Assembly: GCF_037811135.1 (NCBI RefSeq)
Contig: NZ_CP149130.1
Coordinates: forward strand, 1 to 64,000
From: Aeromonas rivipollensis
GTDB lineage: Bacteria; Pseudomonadota; Gammaproteobacteria; Enterobacterales; Aeromonadaceae
Length of the DNA: 64,000 nucleotides
Direction: 5' to 3'
The position numbers were made by a program, and so were the translations under genes. The notes beneath the pieces were generated by a model, which was given only the letters and a program-made list of their open reading frames with translations, made no database searches and had not been told where the DNA came from. Positions within the stretch are counted from its first letter, which is position 1. Each line of letters begins with the position of its first letter. Shown here piece by piece: positions 11,998-22,537 of the stretch.

Positions 11998-12751
11998 GGT
12001 GACGCAGGGGCGTCTGCCCCGAGTGCTGTTTGAAGAAGCTGATGAAGGCGCTGTCGCTGGAGAATTCCAGGGAAGCGGCAATCCGGCTGATGGGTTCGCT
12101 TTCTGCCAGCAACTCCATGGCCCGCAGCAGTCGCCACTGCTGGCGCCAGGCCTGATAGTTCATGCCGGTCTCCCTCATGAAGATGCGGCCTATGGTCTTG
12201 TCACTGGCACCCACCTCCTCGGCCAGCCGGTTGAGCCGAGGGGGTAGGGTGCCGTCCCGCTTTATCTCCAGCAGCCAGGCCGCCAGTCGCGGATCTGACG
12301 GCAACGGCAACTGCCAGGACTCTCGGGGGGCCTGCCCCAACTCCTCCATAAAGAGCGCCAGCGTCCGCTGCTGCTCCTCTTGTGGCTGGTCCCATGGCCA
12401 GAGCGCCATCCGTTCGATCAGCGCCTGCAGCAGCGGATTGACCGCCAGCACCGCCACGGTGGTCGGCAACTCGGGGTGCGGGGTGAAGTAGAGGGAGCGA
12501 TAGGCCACCACACCGCGCATCAGGACCCTGTGGGGCGTGCCCGCCGGTAGCCAGGCCGCTCGCGTCGGCGGGAGCAGGCAGACCCGACCTTCCAGCTCCA
12601 TGGTCATGCAGCCGGATTGGGCGAACAGCAGCTGGTGGCGCTGGTGCCTGTGCAGGCCGGAGTCATGCCAGCCGAGCGCGGAGGCGATGCCGATCACGCT
12701 GCCAGCGTGGCTGTCCGGGTCGAAAGGGTGATCGGGAAGAATAAAGGCCAT
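11963..12751 (-). CDS. AraC-family transcriptional regulator (cupin plus double HTH)
   Basis: 262 residues. It has an N-terminal cupin-like sensing half (LHRHQRHQLLFAQSGCMTMELEG, then LPPTRAAWLPAGTPHRV) and a C-terminal AraC HTH (LNRLAEEVGASDKTIGRIFMRETGMNYQAWRQQWRL ... SDSAFISFFKQHSGQTPLRHL). The architecture resembles NimR/YdeC-type regulators, which control a divergent transporter. Here an MFS efflux gene begins 93 bp away in the opposite direction and is the probable target. Confidence 0.87.
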   Translation of the reverse strand: MAFILPDHPFDPDSHAGSVIGIASALGWHDSGLHRHQRHQLLFAQSGCMTMELEGRVCLLPPTRAAWLPAGTPHRVLMRGVVAYRSLYFTPHPELPTTVAVLAVNPLLQALIERMALWPWDQPQEEQQRTLALFMEELGQAPRESWQLPLPSDPRLAAWLLEIKRDGTLPPRLNRLAEEVGASDKTIGRIFMRETGMNYQAWRQQWRLLRAMELLAESEPISRIAASLEFSSDSAFISFFKQHSGQTPLRHLNSRGESPRRG

Positions 12752-12762
12752 GTGTCCGATTC

Positions 12763-12791
12763 TTGATGTATATAGTCCTGCTTATTGTAAT
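12763..12791 (+). promoter_or_regulatory. Predicted sigma-70 promoter of the MFS exporter
   Basis: TTGATG at 12763-12768 and TGTAAT at 12786-12791 with a 17-base spacer, in the 93-bp divergent gap between the AraC regulator and the MFS gene. Confidence 0.5.
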
Positions 12792-12844
12792 GGGACATTC
12801 CCCCCTCTCTCTAGAATGACGACCTCTTGTGAAGGAGGTTTGTC

Positions 12845-13972
12845 ATGGACAACAAGTTGCCACCGCGCTGGCTGGTGGTGGGATTGATGATGTTTCCCCA
12901 GATGGTTGAGACCATCTACAGCCCGGTATTGACCCAGATTGCCAGCCAGTTTCGGGTGAGCGAGGGGCAGGCATCCCAGACTCTGTCGGTCTATTTTCTG
13001 GCGTTTGCGGTGGGCGTGGTCTGCTGGGGTCGGCTCTGCGATCTCGTCGGGCGGCGTCCCGCCATGCTGGCGGGCTTGTTCACCTACGGGGTCGGCACCC
13101 TGCTGGCGCTGCTGGCCAATGAGTTCGAGATCCTGCTGTTGGCCAGGGTCGTCTCGGCCTTCGGTGCCGCCGTGGGGTCAGTGGCGACCCAGACCATGCT
13201 GCGCGACAGCTATCAGGGGTGCGAGCTGGCGCGGGTCTTCTCGGTGATGGGCATAGCGCTTTCCATCAGCCCCGTGCTGGGGCTGGTGAGCGGTGGTCTG
13301 CTGGCCGAGCAGTTTGGTTATCTGGGGGTTTTCAGCGGCTTGCTGGTGCTGGCGGCAGTGCTGCTGCTGGTAGCAGGTCGGTGGCTGCCGGAAACCCGTC
13401 CGGCCAGCACACAGCGAGTCGCACTCTGGCCGCTGGCAGCCAGGATGGCGAGGGATGGCGGGCTCTGGCGCAGCGCAGCCCTGGTCGCCCTGTTCAATTG
13501 CATGCTGTTTGGCTACTACAGCCTGGCTCCCTTCCTGTTTGACGGGCTGGGATTGAGGGTGAGCGACTTTGGCTACTCCGGGATCTTGCTGGCGCTGGCG
13601 ACCCTGCTCGGCAGCCTGCTCAACAAGCAGCTGCTGGGGAAGGGTTGGCAGCCGTCATCCCTGATCAGGCTGGCCTGCACACTGGCGCTGGTTTGCGGAC
13701 TGCTGGTCTGGGCGAGTCAGGCCTCGCTCTGGTTCCTGCTGCCCATGATGGGAACAGTGGTGGCCTATGGGGTGGCTATCCCCAATGTGTTGAGTGAGGC
13801 CTTGCGGGCCTACAGAGCGGTGGCGGGCAGCGCCGGTGCCCTGTTCGGGCTGGCCTATTACCTGCTGCTCAGCCTGGGATTGGCGGTGGCAGCCGGCTTG
13901 CAGGATCTGGGGCTGCTGCTCGCTGGCTGCGGTCTGCTGTCGCTGCTCTGCAGCGGGCGCCGTTCCACGTGA
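12845..13972 (+). CDS. MFS drug-efflux-type transporter (Bcr/CflA-like)
   Basis: 375-residue inner-membrane protein with about 12 hydrophobic segments. The loop 2-3 MFS signature is WGRLCDLVGRRPAML near residue 60, and the drug:H+ antiporter motif C-like stretch SISPVLGLVSGGLL is near 138. GAAGGAGG precedes the ATG. Divergent from an AraC regulator, a typical regulator-exporter pair. Its stop codon lies inside parS site 4, so the gene ends R-R-S-T within the ParB site. Confidence 0.85.
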   Translation: MDNKLPPRWLVVGLMMFPQMVETIYSPVLTQIASQFRVSEGQASQTLSVYFLAFAVGVVCWGRLCDLVGRRPAMLAGLFTYGVGTLLALLANEFEILLLARVVSAFGAAVGSVATQTMLRDSYQGCELARVFSVMGIALSISPVLGLVSGGLLAEQFGYLGVFSGLLVLAAVLLLVAGRWLPETRPASTQRVALWPLAARMARDGGLWRSAALVALFNCMLFGYYSLAPFLFDGLGLRVSDFGYSGILLALATLLGSLLNKQLLGKGWQPSSLIRLACTLALVCGLLVWASQASLWFLLPMMGTVVAYGVAIPNVLSEALRAYRAVAGSAGALFGLAYYLLLSLGLAVAAGLQDLGLLLAGCGLLSLLCSGRRST

Positions 13973-13978
13973 AACATC
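13963..13978. other. parS: parS site 4 (overlaps the MFS stop codon)
   Basis: CGTTCCACGTGAAACA, identical to parS site 2. The TGA stop of the MFS gene (13970-13972) is formed by the centre of the palindrome. The duplicated kdpE tail begins directly beside it. Confidence 0.88.
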
Positions 13979-14066
13979 GGCTACCGATAAAACGGTAGCC
14001 GATGCCGGATTCGGTCTCGATCAGGCTGGGTTGTTGGGAATGTTGCCGCCCAGCTTCTTGCTGCAA
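13978..14066 (-). pseudogene. Duplicated kdpE 3' tail
   Basis: About 85 bp that repeat the end of kdpE (14071-14153) with scattered changes and a 2-base indel. Over the last 17 codons (PSLIETESGIGYRFIGS) the amino acids are identical and the five differing bases are all synonymous third positions. The TGA is lost (CGA instead), so the frame runs on through parS site 4. An ATG overlaps the kdpE stop (TGATG), which would couple translation into the relic. The sequence is a remnant of a kdpE gene, not an independent gene. Confidence 0.85.
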
Positions 14067-14068
14067 CA

Positions 14069-14752
14069 TCAGCTGCCGATAAAGCGGTAGCCGATGCCAG
14101 ATTCTGTCTCTATCAGGCTGGGCTGCTGGGGGTTATCTCCCAGCTTCTTGCGCAGGCTGGCGATGACGATGCGCAGGTAGTGGGTATCCTCCTTGTGGCT
14201 GGGCCCCCAGATGTCGTTGAGCAGCTGGGTCTGCAGCACCAGCTTGCCGGGGTGGCACACCAGGGCCTGCAGCAGGGCAAACTCCTTGCGGGAGAGGGGG
14301 ATCTCCTCCTCTCCCATGGTGACCTTGTGACTGCCGGTATCCAGGCTCAAGCCGCATTGGGGGAAGTGACGGCATTCGCCGCTGCTGACCCCGGCACGCT
14401 GGCGCAGCAGTACCCGGATGCGGGCCATCATCTCCCCTATGCCGAACGGCTTGCTCATGTAGTCGTTGGCCCCGGCATCCAGCAGCCGCACCTTCTCCTG
14501 CTCCGAATCCCGTGCCGACAGCACCAGCACAGGGTTGGGGTGGTGTTCGCGGATGGCCTGCAAGATCTGGATACCATCCCCGTCCGGCAGGCCGAGATCC
14601 AGGATCACCAGATCGGGGTTGAGGTGGCGATACTGCGCCAGCCCTTCGTTGACGCCCACCGCCTCGCTCACTTGGTGCCCCTCGGCGACCAGGCTGATCC
14701 GCAGAAAGCGGCGAATGGCCGCTTCATCATCTATGACCAGGATATGAGCCAT
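14069..14752 (-). CDS. kdpE: KdpE response regulator of potassium uptake
   Basis: 227-residue OmpR-class regulator that activates kdpFABC when phosphorylated by KdpD. The receiver domain is at residues ~3-115 (acidic pocket IDDE, phosphoacceptor in LVILDLGLPDGDG, Lys in LSARDSEQEK ... YMSKPFG). The winged helix is at ~130-225 (LSRKEFALLQALVCHPGKLVLQTQLL ... YLRIVIASLRKKLGDNP ... GYRFIG). It lies 67 bp downstream of kdpD on the same strand and carries an extra copy of its own tail downstream. Confidence 0.96.
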   Translation of the reverse strand: MAHILVIDDEAAIRRFLRISLVAEGHQVSEAVGVNEGLAQYRHLNPDLVILDLGLPDGDGIQILQAIREHHPNPVLVLSARDSEQEKVRLLDAGANDYMSKPFGIGEMMARIRVLLRQRAGVSSGECRHFPQCGLSLDTGSHKVTMGEEEIPLSRKEFALLQALVCHPGKLVLQTQLLNDIWGPSHKEDTHYLRIVIASLRKKLGDNPQQPSLIETESGIGYRFIGS

Positions 14753-14819
14753 CTAGCCTCCAGAGGCGAGTGTTGGGGGGCTGGGGACTGCTGGCCCCCG
14801 GGTGCCCGGAATGTGTGCA

Positions 14820-17408
14820 TCATACCTCGGGTGAGTTGAGGGAGAGCGGCAGTGAGATACGCATGCAGGTGCCGTTGCCGTTGGGACCGGCAAATGCCCA
14901 GATGCGACCTCCGTGGGCCTCTATCATAGCGCGGGAAATGGCGAGGCCAAGTCCGGTGCCGCGACTGCCGCAATCCCCCACCGGCTGGGTGTAGAAGAGG
15001 TTGAAGATCTTGTCCCGATCCGACTCGGCGATGCCGACCCCGATGTCGATGATGTCGATGATGAGGTCGGGGTCCGCCAGCATCACCTTGAACTCTATGG
15101 GGGTGCCGGCCGGCGAGTAGCGGGAGGCGTTGTCGAGGATGTTGACCAGCACCTGCTCGATCAGGGCGCCGTGTACGTAGAGCTGGGGGATCTGCTGATC
15201 GAAATGGATCAGCAGCTTGTGCTGGCGCCAGGAGGAGTCCAGCCGCTTGCGCGCGCTCTCCACCAGATCGGCGAGATCGACCCACTCCCGCTTCAGCTGG
15301 AAGTCCGGTGAGCCGATGCGGGTCATGTCCAGCAGGTTCTGCACATAGCTGTGCAGACGGCGCGCCTCCTCCTGTACCGAGTAGAGCAGTTCGCTGCGAT
15401 CCTCGGCACTGATCCTGTCACCGTACTCCTGCAATGTGCTGCCGGCCCCCATGATGGTTGCCAACGGCGTCTTCAGATCGTGGGAGACGGAGGAGAGCAG
15501 GGCGGCACGCATCCGATCCGTCTCCGCCTGCAGCTGGCTGTCGGCCAGCCGCTCGTTGAGATCGATCCGGGCCAGGGCGGCGCGGATGTCGGTGAGCAGC
15601 GCCTGCAACTGGTGTTCGGCAGAGGAGGCGAGCGGGCTGGCCAGCCGTATCCCCAGCACCAGTTCGTCGGTAAGGTGGTGGTACTGGGCCTCGGCGGCAT
15701 TGAGGGTGGCGGTGTGGGCCCCGGCGCTCTGTTTCTGGGCCAGGCACCAGTCGATGGCGGCCTTGTCGGTCTGGCCCGGTCCCCGCACCTCGTCCCCGGC
15801 TCTGTACTGGTACTCCTCATCCAGGGCGAACACGGGCTGCCCCAGGGCCAGGGAGATGGCCTGGGTACCCTGCCTGAGTACCTCCACCGGGCTGCTGGCG
15901 GTGGCCAGCCCCTGGCTCAGGGACAACAGGGCGTTGCCGAGCTGCTGGGTCTCGCGCAGGCCGATCAGCTGCTGGCGCTGGCGGGAGGCGAGCCGTCCTG
16001 CCGTCATGCCGACGATGAGCAGCACGAACAGGGTGAGCAGGTCGCTGTGGCTGGCCACGCTCAGGGAGAAGTAAGGGGCGGTGAACAGCAGGTTATGGGC
16101 GACGAACCCCAGCACGGCTGCCAGGATGGCGGGCACCAGGCTGGTGGTGAGGGCCGTGGCCAGCACACCCAGCACGAACAGCAGCGGCAGGGAGGCGGGT
16201 GGCAGCCAGTGGGAGAGCCCCCAGGCGCTGGCTGAGGTCACCGCCATGATAGCGATGGCCAGCAGGCTCTGGCGAATGTCTTTGGGGTGGAGTGGTTGCA
16301 GCCTCAGTCCTGGCTTGTTCTTCTCCGTATCCACCAGTGTGATCTCGAATCCCTGTGCCTGTTTCAGCAGGTGCTGCACCAGGGAGCGGCGCCAGGGCGG
16401 GTTGTGGGGCTTGCCGAGCAACAGCTGCGAGACCTGCTGCTGTTCGGCGGTCTCCAGCAGGGCATCGGCGACCGCCGGGCTGGAGAGGGTCAGCACTTTG
16501 GCACCGAGGTGAGAGGCCAGCGCCAGCGCCTGCTCCAGCTCAGGGGAGCGCTGTCCCTTGCTATCGATGTGCACCACCAGCCAGGGCAGCTGGCGGCGCT
16601 GGGCGAAGCGGTGGCCGTAGCGCACCAGTGCCGAGCCGTGCTGATCCCCGAGGCAGACCATCAGCTTGCCCCGCAGCGGCAGCGTGGCCTTGCCCGCAGC
16701 CTGCCACTGCAGTTGCAGATCCCCCTCCACGTGGCTGGCGGCAGTCTGCATCGCCAGCTCCCGCAGGGCGGTCAGGTTGTTGAGGGAGAAGAAGGATTGC
16801 AGGGCGGCCTTGGCCTGATGGGGCACATAGACCTTGCCCTCCTTGAGCCGGCCGAGCAGCTCCTTGGGGGGCAGGTCTATGAGGACTATGCTGTCCGCCT
16901 CCAGCAGCACCTGATCGGGCAGGGTCTCCTTGACCCTGACCCCGGTCAGTTGCCACACCAGATCGTTGAGGCTCTCCAGGTGCTGTACGTTGAGGGTGGA
17001 GTAGACGTCTATGCCGGCGCCGAGCAGTTCCTCCACATCCTGCCAGCGTTTCTCGTGGCGGCTGCCGGGGGCATTGGTGTGGGCCAGCTCATCCACCACC
17101 ACTATGGCGGGTTTGCGTTCGAGCAAGCCATCGAGATCCATCTCTTCCAGCCGTTGCTGACGGTGGTGATGGAGCTTGCGTGGCTGGATGGCGAGCTTGT
17201 CGAGCAGCGCCAGGGTTTCCTGGCGCCCGTGGGTCTCGACCACGCCGATGAGAATGTCGACCCCTTCCTTGGCCTGTTCCCGCACCGCCTGCAACATGGC
17301 GTAGGTCTTGCCTACGCCGGGGGCGGCGCCGAGGAAGACCTTCAGCTTGCCCTTGTGTTCCTCTTCCAGGCTGGCCAGCAAGGCATCGGCTCGAACCTCA
17401 TCACGCAT
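14820..17408 (-). CDS. kdpD: KdpD sensor histidine kinase
   Basis: 862-residue membrane kinase sensing low potassium. Order of parts: KdpD N-terminal ATP-binding domain (Walker A GAAPGVGKTYAML near residue 25), a Usp-like domain (~250-370), four closely spaced membrane helices (~395-490), a GAF-like stretch, HisKA with SVSHDLKTPLATIMG and HATPase with GTGLGLAISRAMIEAHGG. I chose the ATG at 17408 (MRDEVRADALLASLEEEH), as in other KdpD proteins. A relic second copy of this N-terminus lies just upstream and overlaps the start. Confidence 0.96.
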   Translation of the reverse strand: MRDEVRADALLASLEEEHKGKLKVFLGAAPGVGKTYAMLQAVREQAKEGVDILIGVVETHGRQETLALLDKLAIQPRKLHHHRQQRLEEMDLDGLLERKPAIVVVDELAHTNAPGSRHEKRWQDVEELLGAGIDVYSTLNVQHLESLNDLVWQLTGVRVKETLPDQVLLEADSIVLIDLPPKELLGRLKEGKVYVPHQAKAALQSFFSLNNLTALRELAMQTAASHVEGDLQLQWQAAGKATLPLRGKLMVCLGDQHGSALVRYGHRFAQRRQLPWLVVHIDSKGQRSPELEQALALASHLGAKVLTLSSPAVADALLETAEQQQVSQLLLGKPHNPPWRRSLVQHLLKQAQGFEITLVDTEKNKPGLRLQPLHPKDIRQSLLAIAIMAVTSASAWGLSHWLPPASLPLLFVLGVLATALTTSLVPAILAAVLGFVAHNLLFTAPYFSLSVASHSDLLTLFVLLIVGMTAGRLASRQRQQLIGLRETQQLGNALLSLSQGLATASSPVEVLRQGTQAISLALGQPVFALDEEYQYRAGDEVRGPGQTDKAAIDWCLAQKQSAGAHTATLNAAEAQYHHLTDELVLGIRLASPLASSAEHQLQALLTDIRAALARIDLNERLADSQLQAETDRMRAALLSSVSHDLKTPLATIMGAGSTLQEYGDRISAEDRSELLYSVQEEARRLHSYVQNLLDMTRIGSPDFQLKREWVDLADLVESARKRLDSSWRQHKLLIHFDQQIPQLYVHGALIEQVLVNILDNASRYSPAGTPIEFKVMLADPDLIIDIIDIGVGIAESDRDKIFNLFYTQPVGDCGSRGTGLGLAISRAMIEAHGGRIWAFAGPNGNGTCMRISLPLSLNSPEV

Positions 17409-17472
17409 TCCCGTGCTCCTGCTCCAGGCTTGCCAGCAGGGCAACCGTCTTTACTTCATTACGCATCATCAT
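17401..17472 (-). pseudogene. Duplicated kdpD 5' end (23-codon mini-ORF)
   Basis: A mini-ORF begins with three consecutive ATG codons at 17472 and reads RNEVKTVALLASLEQEH, against RDEVRADALLASLEEEH of KdpD. It then reaches a stop that overlaps the kdpD start codon in another frame. The protein-level match shows it is an extra kdpD start region. The overlap would translationally couple it to kdpD. It lies in the 136-bp kdpC-kdpD gap. Confidence 0.8.
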
Positions 17473-17544
17473 CCTTATGGAGCAACCACCGGCTCGGTTC
17501 GAAGATCTGGGTCGCCCTCCAACTCGGGTCAGCCTGGCGCGCCA

Positions 17545-18060
17545 TCATGCGTCCTTGTGCTGATCGAGCAACAGATTCAACTGGAGGATGTTGACCACCT
17601 GGGGGCCAAGGATACCAGCTTGTGTCGACGACTTGACCTGCTCCGTCAGGGAAGCGGGATCCAGCCCGCGTTGCTTGGCGACGCGATCCACCTGGGCCAG
17701 CACGGCATCCAGGGGCAGGTGGGGATCCAGGCCCGAACCTGAGCGGGTCAGCATGGCGGGGGACTGGTAGTTACCCTGGGCCTTGGCAAATTCGCTGCGC
17801 AGGGGGGAGCTCACCCCCAGGTTGCTGGCGCCGCTACCTATGGTGGTGAAGTCGCTGGCGGAGGGGCGGGAGTGGAAGTACTCCGCCCGCTCGAATTTCT
17901 GCGCCAGCAGGGCGCTGCCGACCAGCTGCTGCTTGGCATCGGTCAGCTGGCTGCCGTTGGCCTGCCAGGGGAAAAACAGCTGGGCCAGCCCGGTGACGGC
18001 CAGGGGGTAGCCGACACCCAGCAGCAGGGTCAGGGTCAGCAGGGTTCTGATTGCTATCAT
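17545..18060 (-). CDS. kdpC: KdpC subunit of the potassium-transporting ATPase
   Basis: 171 residues with one N-terminal membrane helix (IAIRTLLTLTLLLGVGYPLAVTG) and a periplasmic domain containing the conserved SRPSASDFTTIGSGASNLG and the C-terminal LNILQLN-like VVNILQLNLLLD. It stabilises KdpFABC and assists K+ binding. I chose the ATG at 18060, so the open frame upstream to 18108 is excluded. It lies downstream of kdpB with a relic of the kdpB tail in between. Confidence 0.95.
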   Translation of the reverse strand: MIAIRTLLTLTLLLGVGYPLAVTGLAQLFFPWQANGSQLTDAKQQLVGSALLAQKFERAEYFHSRPSASDFTTIGSGASNLGVSSPLRSEFAKAQGNYQSPAMLTRSGSGLDPHLPLDAVLAQVDRVAKQRGLDPASLTEQVKSSTQAGILGPQVVNILQLNLLLDQHKDA

Positions 18061-18119
18061 GATTCTCTCGCTCCAAACAGATTGATGGGGTGCAGGCCAG
18101 GCTTGCACCCGTTATGTCG

Positions 18120-18217
18120 TTACACCAGCCCCAGGCCTGTGATGACCAGAGCGGTCAACTTGATGCCCATGTATGGGGGCACGATCTGGCTGTGGATACC
18201 ATAGTGCGGCGTTTTCA

Positions 18218-18218
<1 letters not shown>
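18120..18218 (-). pseudogene. Duplicated kdpB 3' tail (32-codon mini-ORF)
   Basis: The ATG at 18218 overlaps the kdpB TGA (TGATG). The ORF ends [15 protein letters not shown], nearly the same as the KdpB C-terminus [15 protein letters not shown], with most bases identical as well. It has its own TAA. Translation would be coupled to kdpB. It lies between kdpB and kdpC. The first ten residues do not resemble KdpB. Confidence 0.83.
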
Positions 18219-20277
<2,059 letters not shown>

Positions 20278-20281
<4 letters not shown>

Positions 20282-20349
20282 TTGAATGCTCCCAGCATCA
20301 GATGTTCGACCATTGGCATCGGTAAGGTGACTGGTATGGACAGGGTCAT
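20278..20349 (-). pseudogene. Duplicated kdpA 3' tail (23-codon mini-ORF bridging kdpA and kdpB)
   Basis: The ATG at 20349 overlaps the kdpA stop (TGATG) and the ORF's own TGA overlaps the kdpB start (ATGA), so it exactly fills the space between the genes. Its end reads [11 protein letters not shown], against [11 protein letters not shown] at the end of KdpA. This layout would pass ribosomes from kdpA to kdpB. It looks like a relic tail that now serves as a coupling spacer. Confidence 0.72.
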
Positions 20350-22028
20350 CAGAGCGCTCCCAGTATCAGGAGATGCTCGGCGACGGGGCCCAACGCCAGT
20401 ACCGGCAGGAAGGAGAGACCGCCTATCAGCAGCACTGTGATGATCAGCAAGGTGATGAACAGCGGGCCGCGGATGGGGAAGTCACCCTCGCCGGCATCCT
20501 GCTGTGAGGCGCGCGAGAGCTGACCGGCGATGGCCAGCACCGGAATGATGTAGCCGAAGCGACCGAGCAGCATGGCCAGACCGATGGCGACGCACTGCCA
20601 GTTGTCCGCGGCGGCGAAGCCCCCGAAGGCCGAGCCGTTGTTGCCGGCGGCCGAGGCGTAGGCATAGATGAGGCGTGACAGACCGTGAGGGCCGTCGTGA
20701 CCCATGATGGTGGCGGCATCCGGCATCAGCAGCGTCACCCCGCCGATCACCAGAACCCCGACCGGCATCACCAGCATGCTGGCGACCACCCATTTCATCT
20801 CGGTGATCCCGAGGCGTTTGCCAAGATAGGTCGGGGTGCGCCCGACCATCAGGCCGCACAGGAACACGGTCAGCAGCACGAACAGCATCATGCCGTAGAT
20901 ACCGGCACCCACGCCGCCGAAGATGACTTCACCGAGCAGCATGTTGATCATGCCGACCATGCCACCCAGCGGGGTGAAGCTGTCGTGCATGGAGTTGACA
21001 GCGCCGTTGGAGGCCGAGGTGGTCGCCACTTCCCAGATGCTGGAGAGCACGGGGCCGAAGCGGCTCTCCTTGCCTTCCCAGTTGCCTGCCTGGGTGGTGA
21101 GCTGGGCAAGCGCCGGATCCGGCTGCAACTCCTGATAGACGGAGAGGCCGAGCCCCAGCACGAACAGCAGTGTCATGGCGGAGAGGATGGCGCGGCCATG
21201 GCCGGAATCCTTCACGTAACGACCCAGGGTACAGACCAGGGCGGCGGGAATGGTCAGCAGGGTGACCATCTCCAGCCAGTTGGAGAGGGCGGTCGGGTTC
21301 TCGAACGGGTGGGCCGAGTTGACGCCGAAGAAGCCGCCACCGTTGGAGCCGAGCTGCTTGATGGCGATCTGCGAGGCGGCAGGGCCGAGCGGCAGCAGCT
21401 GCTCCTGGCCTTCCAGGGCATGGAACGGCAGATAGGCCGACAGACTCTGGGGAACCCCTTGCCAGACCAGCAGCAGCGCCATGATCAACGCCATGGGCAG
21501 CAGCACGTAGAGGCAGAAGCGCACCAGATCCTGCCAGAAGTTGCCAAGATGTATGGTCTGCTGGCGGGAAAGACCGCGGAACAGCGCGACGGCGACGGTG
21601 GCACCGGTGGCGGCGGAGACGAAGTTCTGGGTGGTGAGCCCCACCATCTGGCTGAAGTAGGAGAGGCTGGCCTCACCGGAATAGGCTTGCCAGTTGGTGT
21701 TGGTCATGAAGCTGACGGCGGTGTTGAAGGCGAGTTGCCAGCTCAGGCCCGGTAGCTGTTGCGGGTTGAGGGGCAGCAGGCCCTGGGCCATCAGGATCAG
21801 GAACAGCAGACCGAAACCGGCGCCGTTGAAGGCCAGCAGGCTGAGGGCGTAGGACTTCCAGTCCTGCTCCCGTCCGTCCGTGCCACAGCAGGCCAGGGTG
21901 GCGCGCTCGACCGGCGCGAGCCAGCGACTCTTGCCCTCGAACACGCGATACATATAGCTGCCGAGCAGGGGGGCCGGCAGCAGGACCAGCAGCACGAAGG
22001 CCACCGGATAGATTATTTCTTGCCACAT
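20349..22028 (-). CDS. kdpA: KdpA potassium-binding channel-like subunit
   Basis: 559 residues with about ten membrane segments. It selects and translocates K+ in the KdpFABC complex. The filter-loop signatures are visible: [11 protein letters not shown] near residue 113, [20 protein letters not shown] near 230 and [12 protein letters not shown] near 465. Length matches the family. It starts 11 bp after kdpF. A partial second copy of its 3' end follows before kdpB. Confidence 0.97.
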   Translation of the reverse strand: MWQEIIYPVAFVLLVLLPAPLLGSYMYRVFEGKSRWLAPVERATLACCGTDGREQDWKSYALSLLAFNGAGFGLLFLILMAQGLLPLNPQQLPGLSWQLAFNTAVSFMTNTNWQAYSGEASLSYFSQMVGLTTQNFVSAATGATVAVALFRGLSRQQTIHLGNFWQDLVRFCLYVLLPMALIMALLLVWQGVPQSLSAYLPFHALEGQEQLLPLGPAASQIAIKQLGSNGGGFFGVNSAHPFENPTALSNWLEMVTLLTIPAALVCTLGRYVKDSGHGRAILSAMTLLFVLGLGLSVYQELQPDPALAQLTTQAGNWEGKESRFGPVLSSIWEVATTSASNGAVNSMHDSFTPLGGMVGMINMLLGEVIFGGVGAGIYGMMLFVLLTVFLCGLMVGRTPTYLGKRLGITEMKWVVASMLVMPVGVLVIGGVTLLMPDAATIMGHDGPHGLSRLIYAYASAAGNNGSAFGGFAAADNWQCVAIGLAMLLGRFGYIIPVLAIAGQLSRASQQDAGEGDFPIRGPLFITLLIITVLLIGGLSFLPVLALGPVAEHLLILGAL

Positions 22029-22039
22029 GTTCTAGTTCC

Positions 22040-22117
22040 TCACTCGTGACTACGCGTGAGTGCGCGCATCAGGTAACCCATCAGGGCGAGGACCAGCAGC
22101 AGATATAGCCAATTCAT
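22040..22117 (-). CDS. kdpF: KdpF small membrane subunit
   Basis: 25-residue single-helix peptide, MNWLYLLLVLALMGYLMRAL plus a short basic/acidic tail. It sits in the position of E. coli kdpF directly before kdpA and has the same character (one hydrophobic helix containing GYL). ACGGAG lies upstream. KdpF stabilises the KdpABC complex. Its start overlaps the stop of an upstream mini-ORF. Confidence 0.85.
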   Translation of the reverse strand: MNWLYLLLVLALMGYLMRALTRSHE

Positions 22118-22164
22118 AACGACTCCGTTGAGATAATTAGCGTCGAGAGTCGATGCAAATCCAT
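22114..22164 (-). pseudogene. Duplicated kdpF 5' region (16-codon mini-ORF)
   Basis: The leader block at about 22112-22150, with its Shine-Dalgarno AACGGAGTCG and start codon, recurs at about 22160-22198, 48 bp upstream. The exact shared core is the 11 bases at 22120-22130 and 22168-22178. The upstream copy has its own ATG and reads MDLHRLSTLIISTESL, with the stop overlapping the kdpF ATG (ATGA). It is an extra kdpF start region that could be translated and coupled to kdpF. Confidence 0.65.
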
Positions 22165-22200
22165 ATCGACTCCGTTGGTGTCATTGACGCTGAAAGGGTA

Positions 22201-22261
22201 TGTAAAACCGGCGTAAAGGCGCCATAAAGGGGCATTGGGGGAGCGTAAAATCGGCGTAAAG
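22201..22261 (-). promoter_or_regulatory. Direct repeats upstream of kdpF (candidate KdpE operator)
   Basis: Two 18-base copies, TGTAAAACCGGCGTAAAG at 22201-22218 and CGTAAAATCGGCGTAAAG at 22244-22261, 43 bp apart. On the kdp strand each reads CTTTACGCCG then a TTTTAC-type half. OmpR-class regulators bind such direct half-sites, and the T-rich TTTTAC resembles the T-rich E. coli KdpE site. The assignment is inference from position. Confidence 0.55.
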
Positions 22262-22299
22262 AACACCGCTTTCAGAGGGAATTCGGTGGGCGGGGATCA

Positions 22300-22323
22300 G
22301 AAAACCCGGCCTGGGCCGGGTTG
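22300..22323 (-). terminator. Terminator downstream of the gor tail relics
   Basis: Stem AACCCGGCC / GGCCGGGTT followed, in the leftward direction, by TTTTC. It lies after the third gor tail, so it would end the gor transcript including the relics. Confidence 0.75.
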
Positions 22324-22360
22324 GATAGTTGGGTGATGTCGTTACCGAAGCCAGTGGCTC

Positions 22361-22422
22361 TCAACGCATGGTCACATATTCTTCCGCGCTGGTGGGGTGA
22401 GAAGGGGAACACAGTTGTCGTT
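22361..22422 (-). pseudogene. Gor 3' tail relic, outer copy
   Basis: Reading leftward it ends HPTSAEEYVTMR then TGA, against [12 protein letters not shown] of the intact gor. The homology extends about 60 bases, back to the DNCV codons, with a small indel in between. It is the third of three consecutive gor ends (22538, 22440, 22361). Confidence 0.85.
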
Positions 22423-22439
22423 GTTCCCGTTCCCCAGCC

Positions 22440-22503
22440 TCAACGCATGGTGACAAATTCTTCCGCACAGGTGAGGTGGGGAGGGAAACGCAGTTATTGA
22501 AGT
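22440..22503 (-). pseudogene. Gor 3' tail relic, inner copy
   Basis: Ends AEEFVTMR then TGA; upstream bases match the NCV codons of gor with a one-base shift. An inverted repeat at about 22499-22530 (TGGCCTG / CAGGCCA) lies between it and the intact gor stop. Confidence 0.85.
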
Positions 22504-22537
22504 TGGCCTGATAGTGACAGGCCAGCTTCAACCACGT

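Noticed and set aside
13869-14069. 66-codon minus-strand ORF after kdpE
   Set aside because: It is the kdpE tail relic running on through parS and the MFS gene end because the stop is lost; not an independent gene.
18189-18199. TGTGGATAC as a DnaA box
   Set aside because: Single 8-of-9 match inside the kdpB relic, no cluster, far from oriC.
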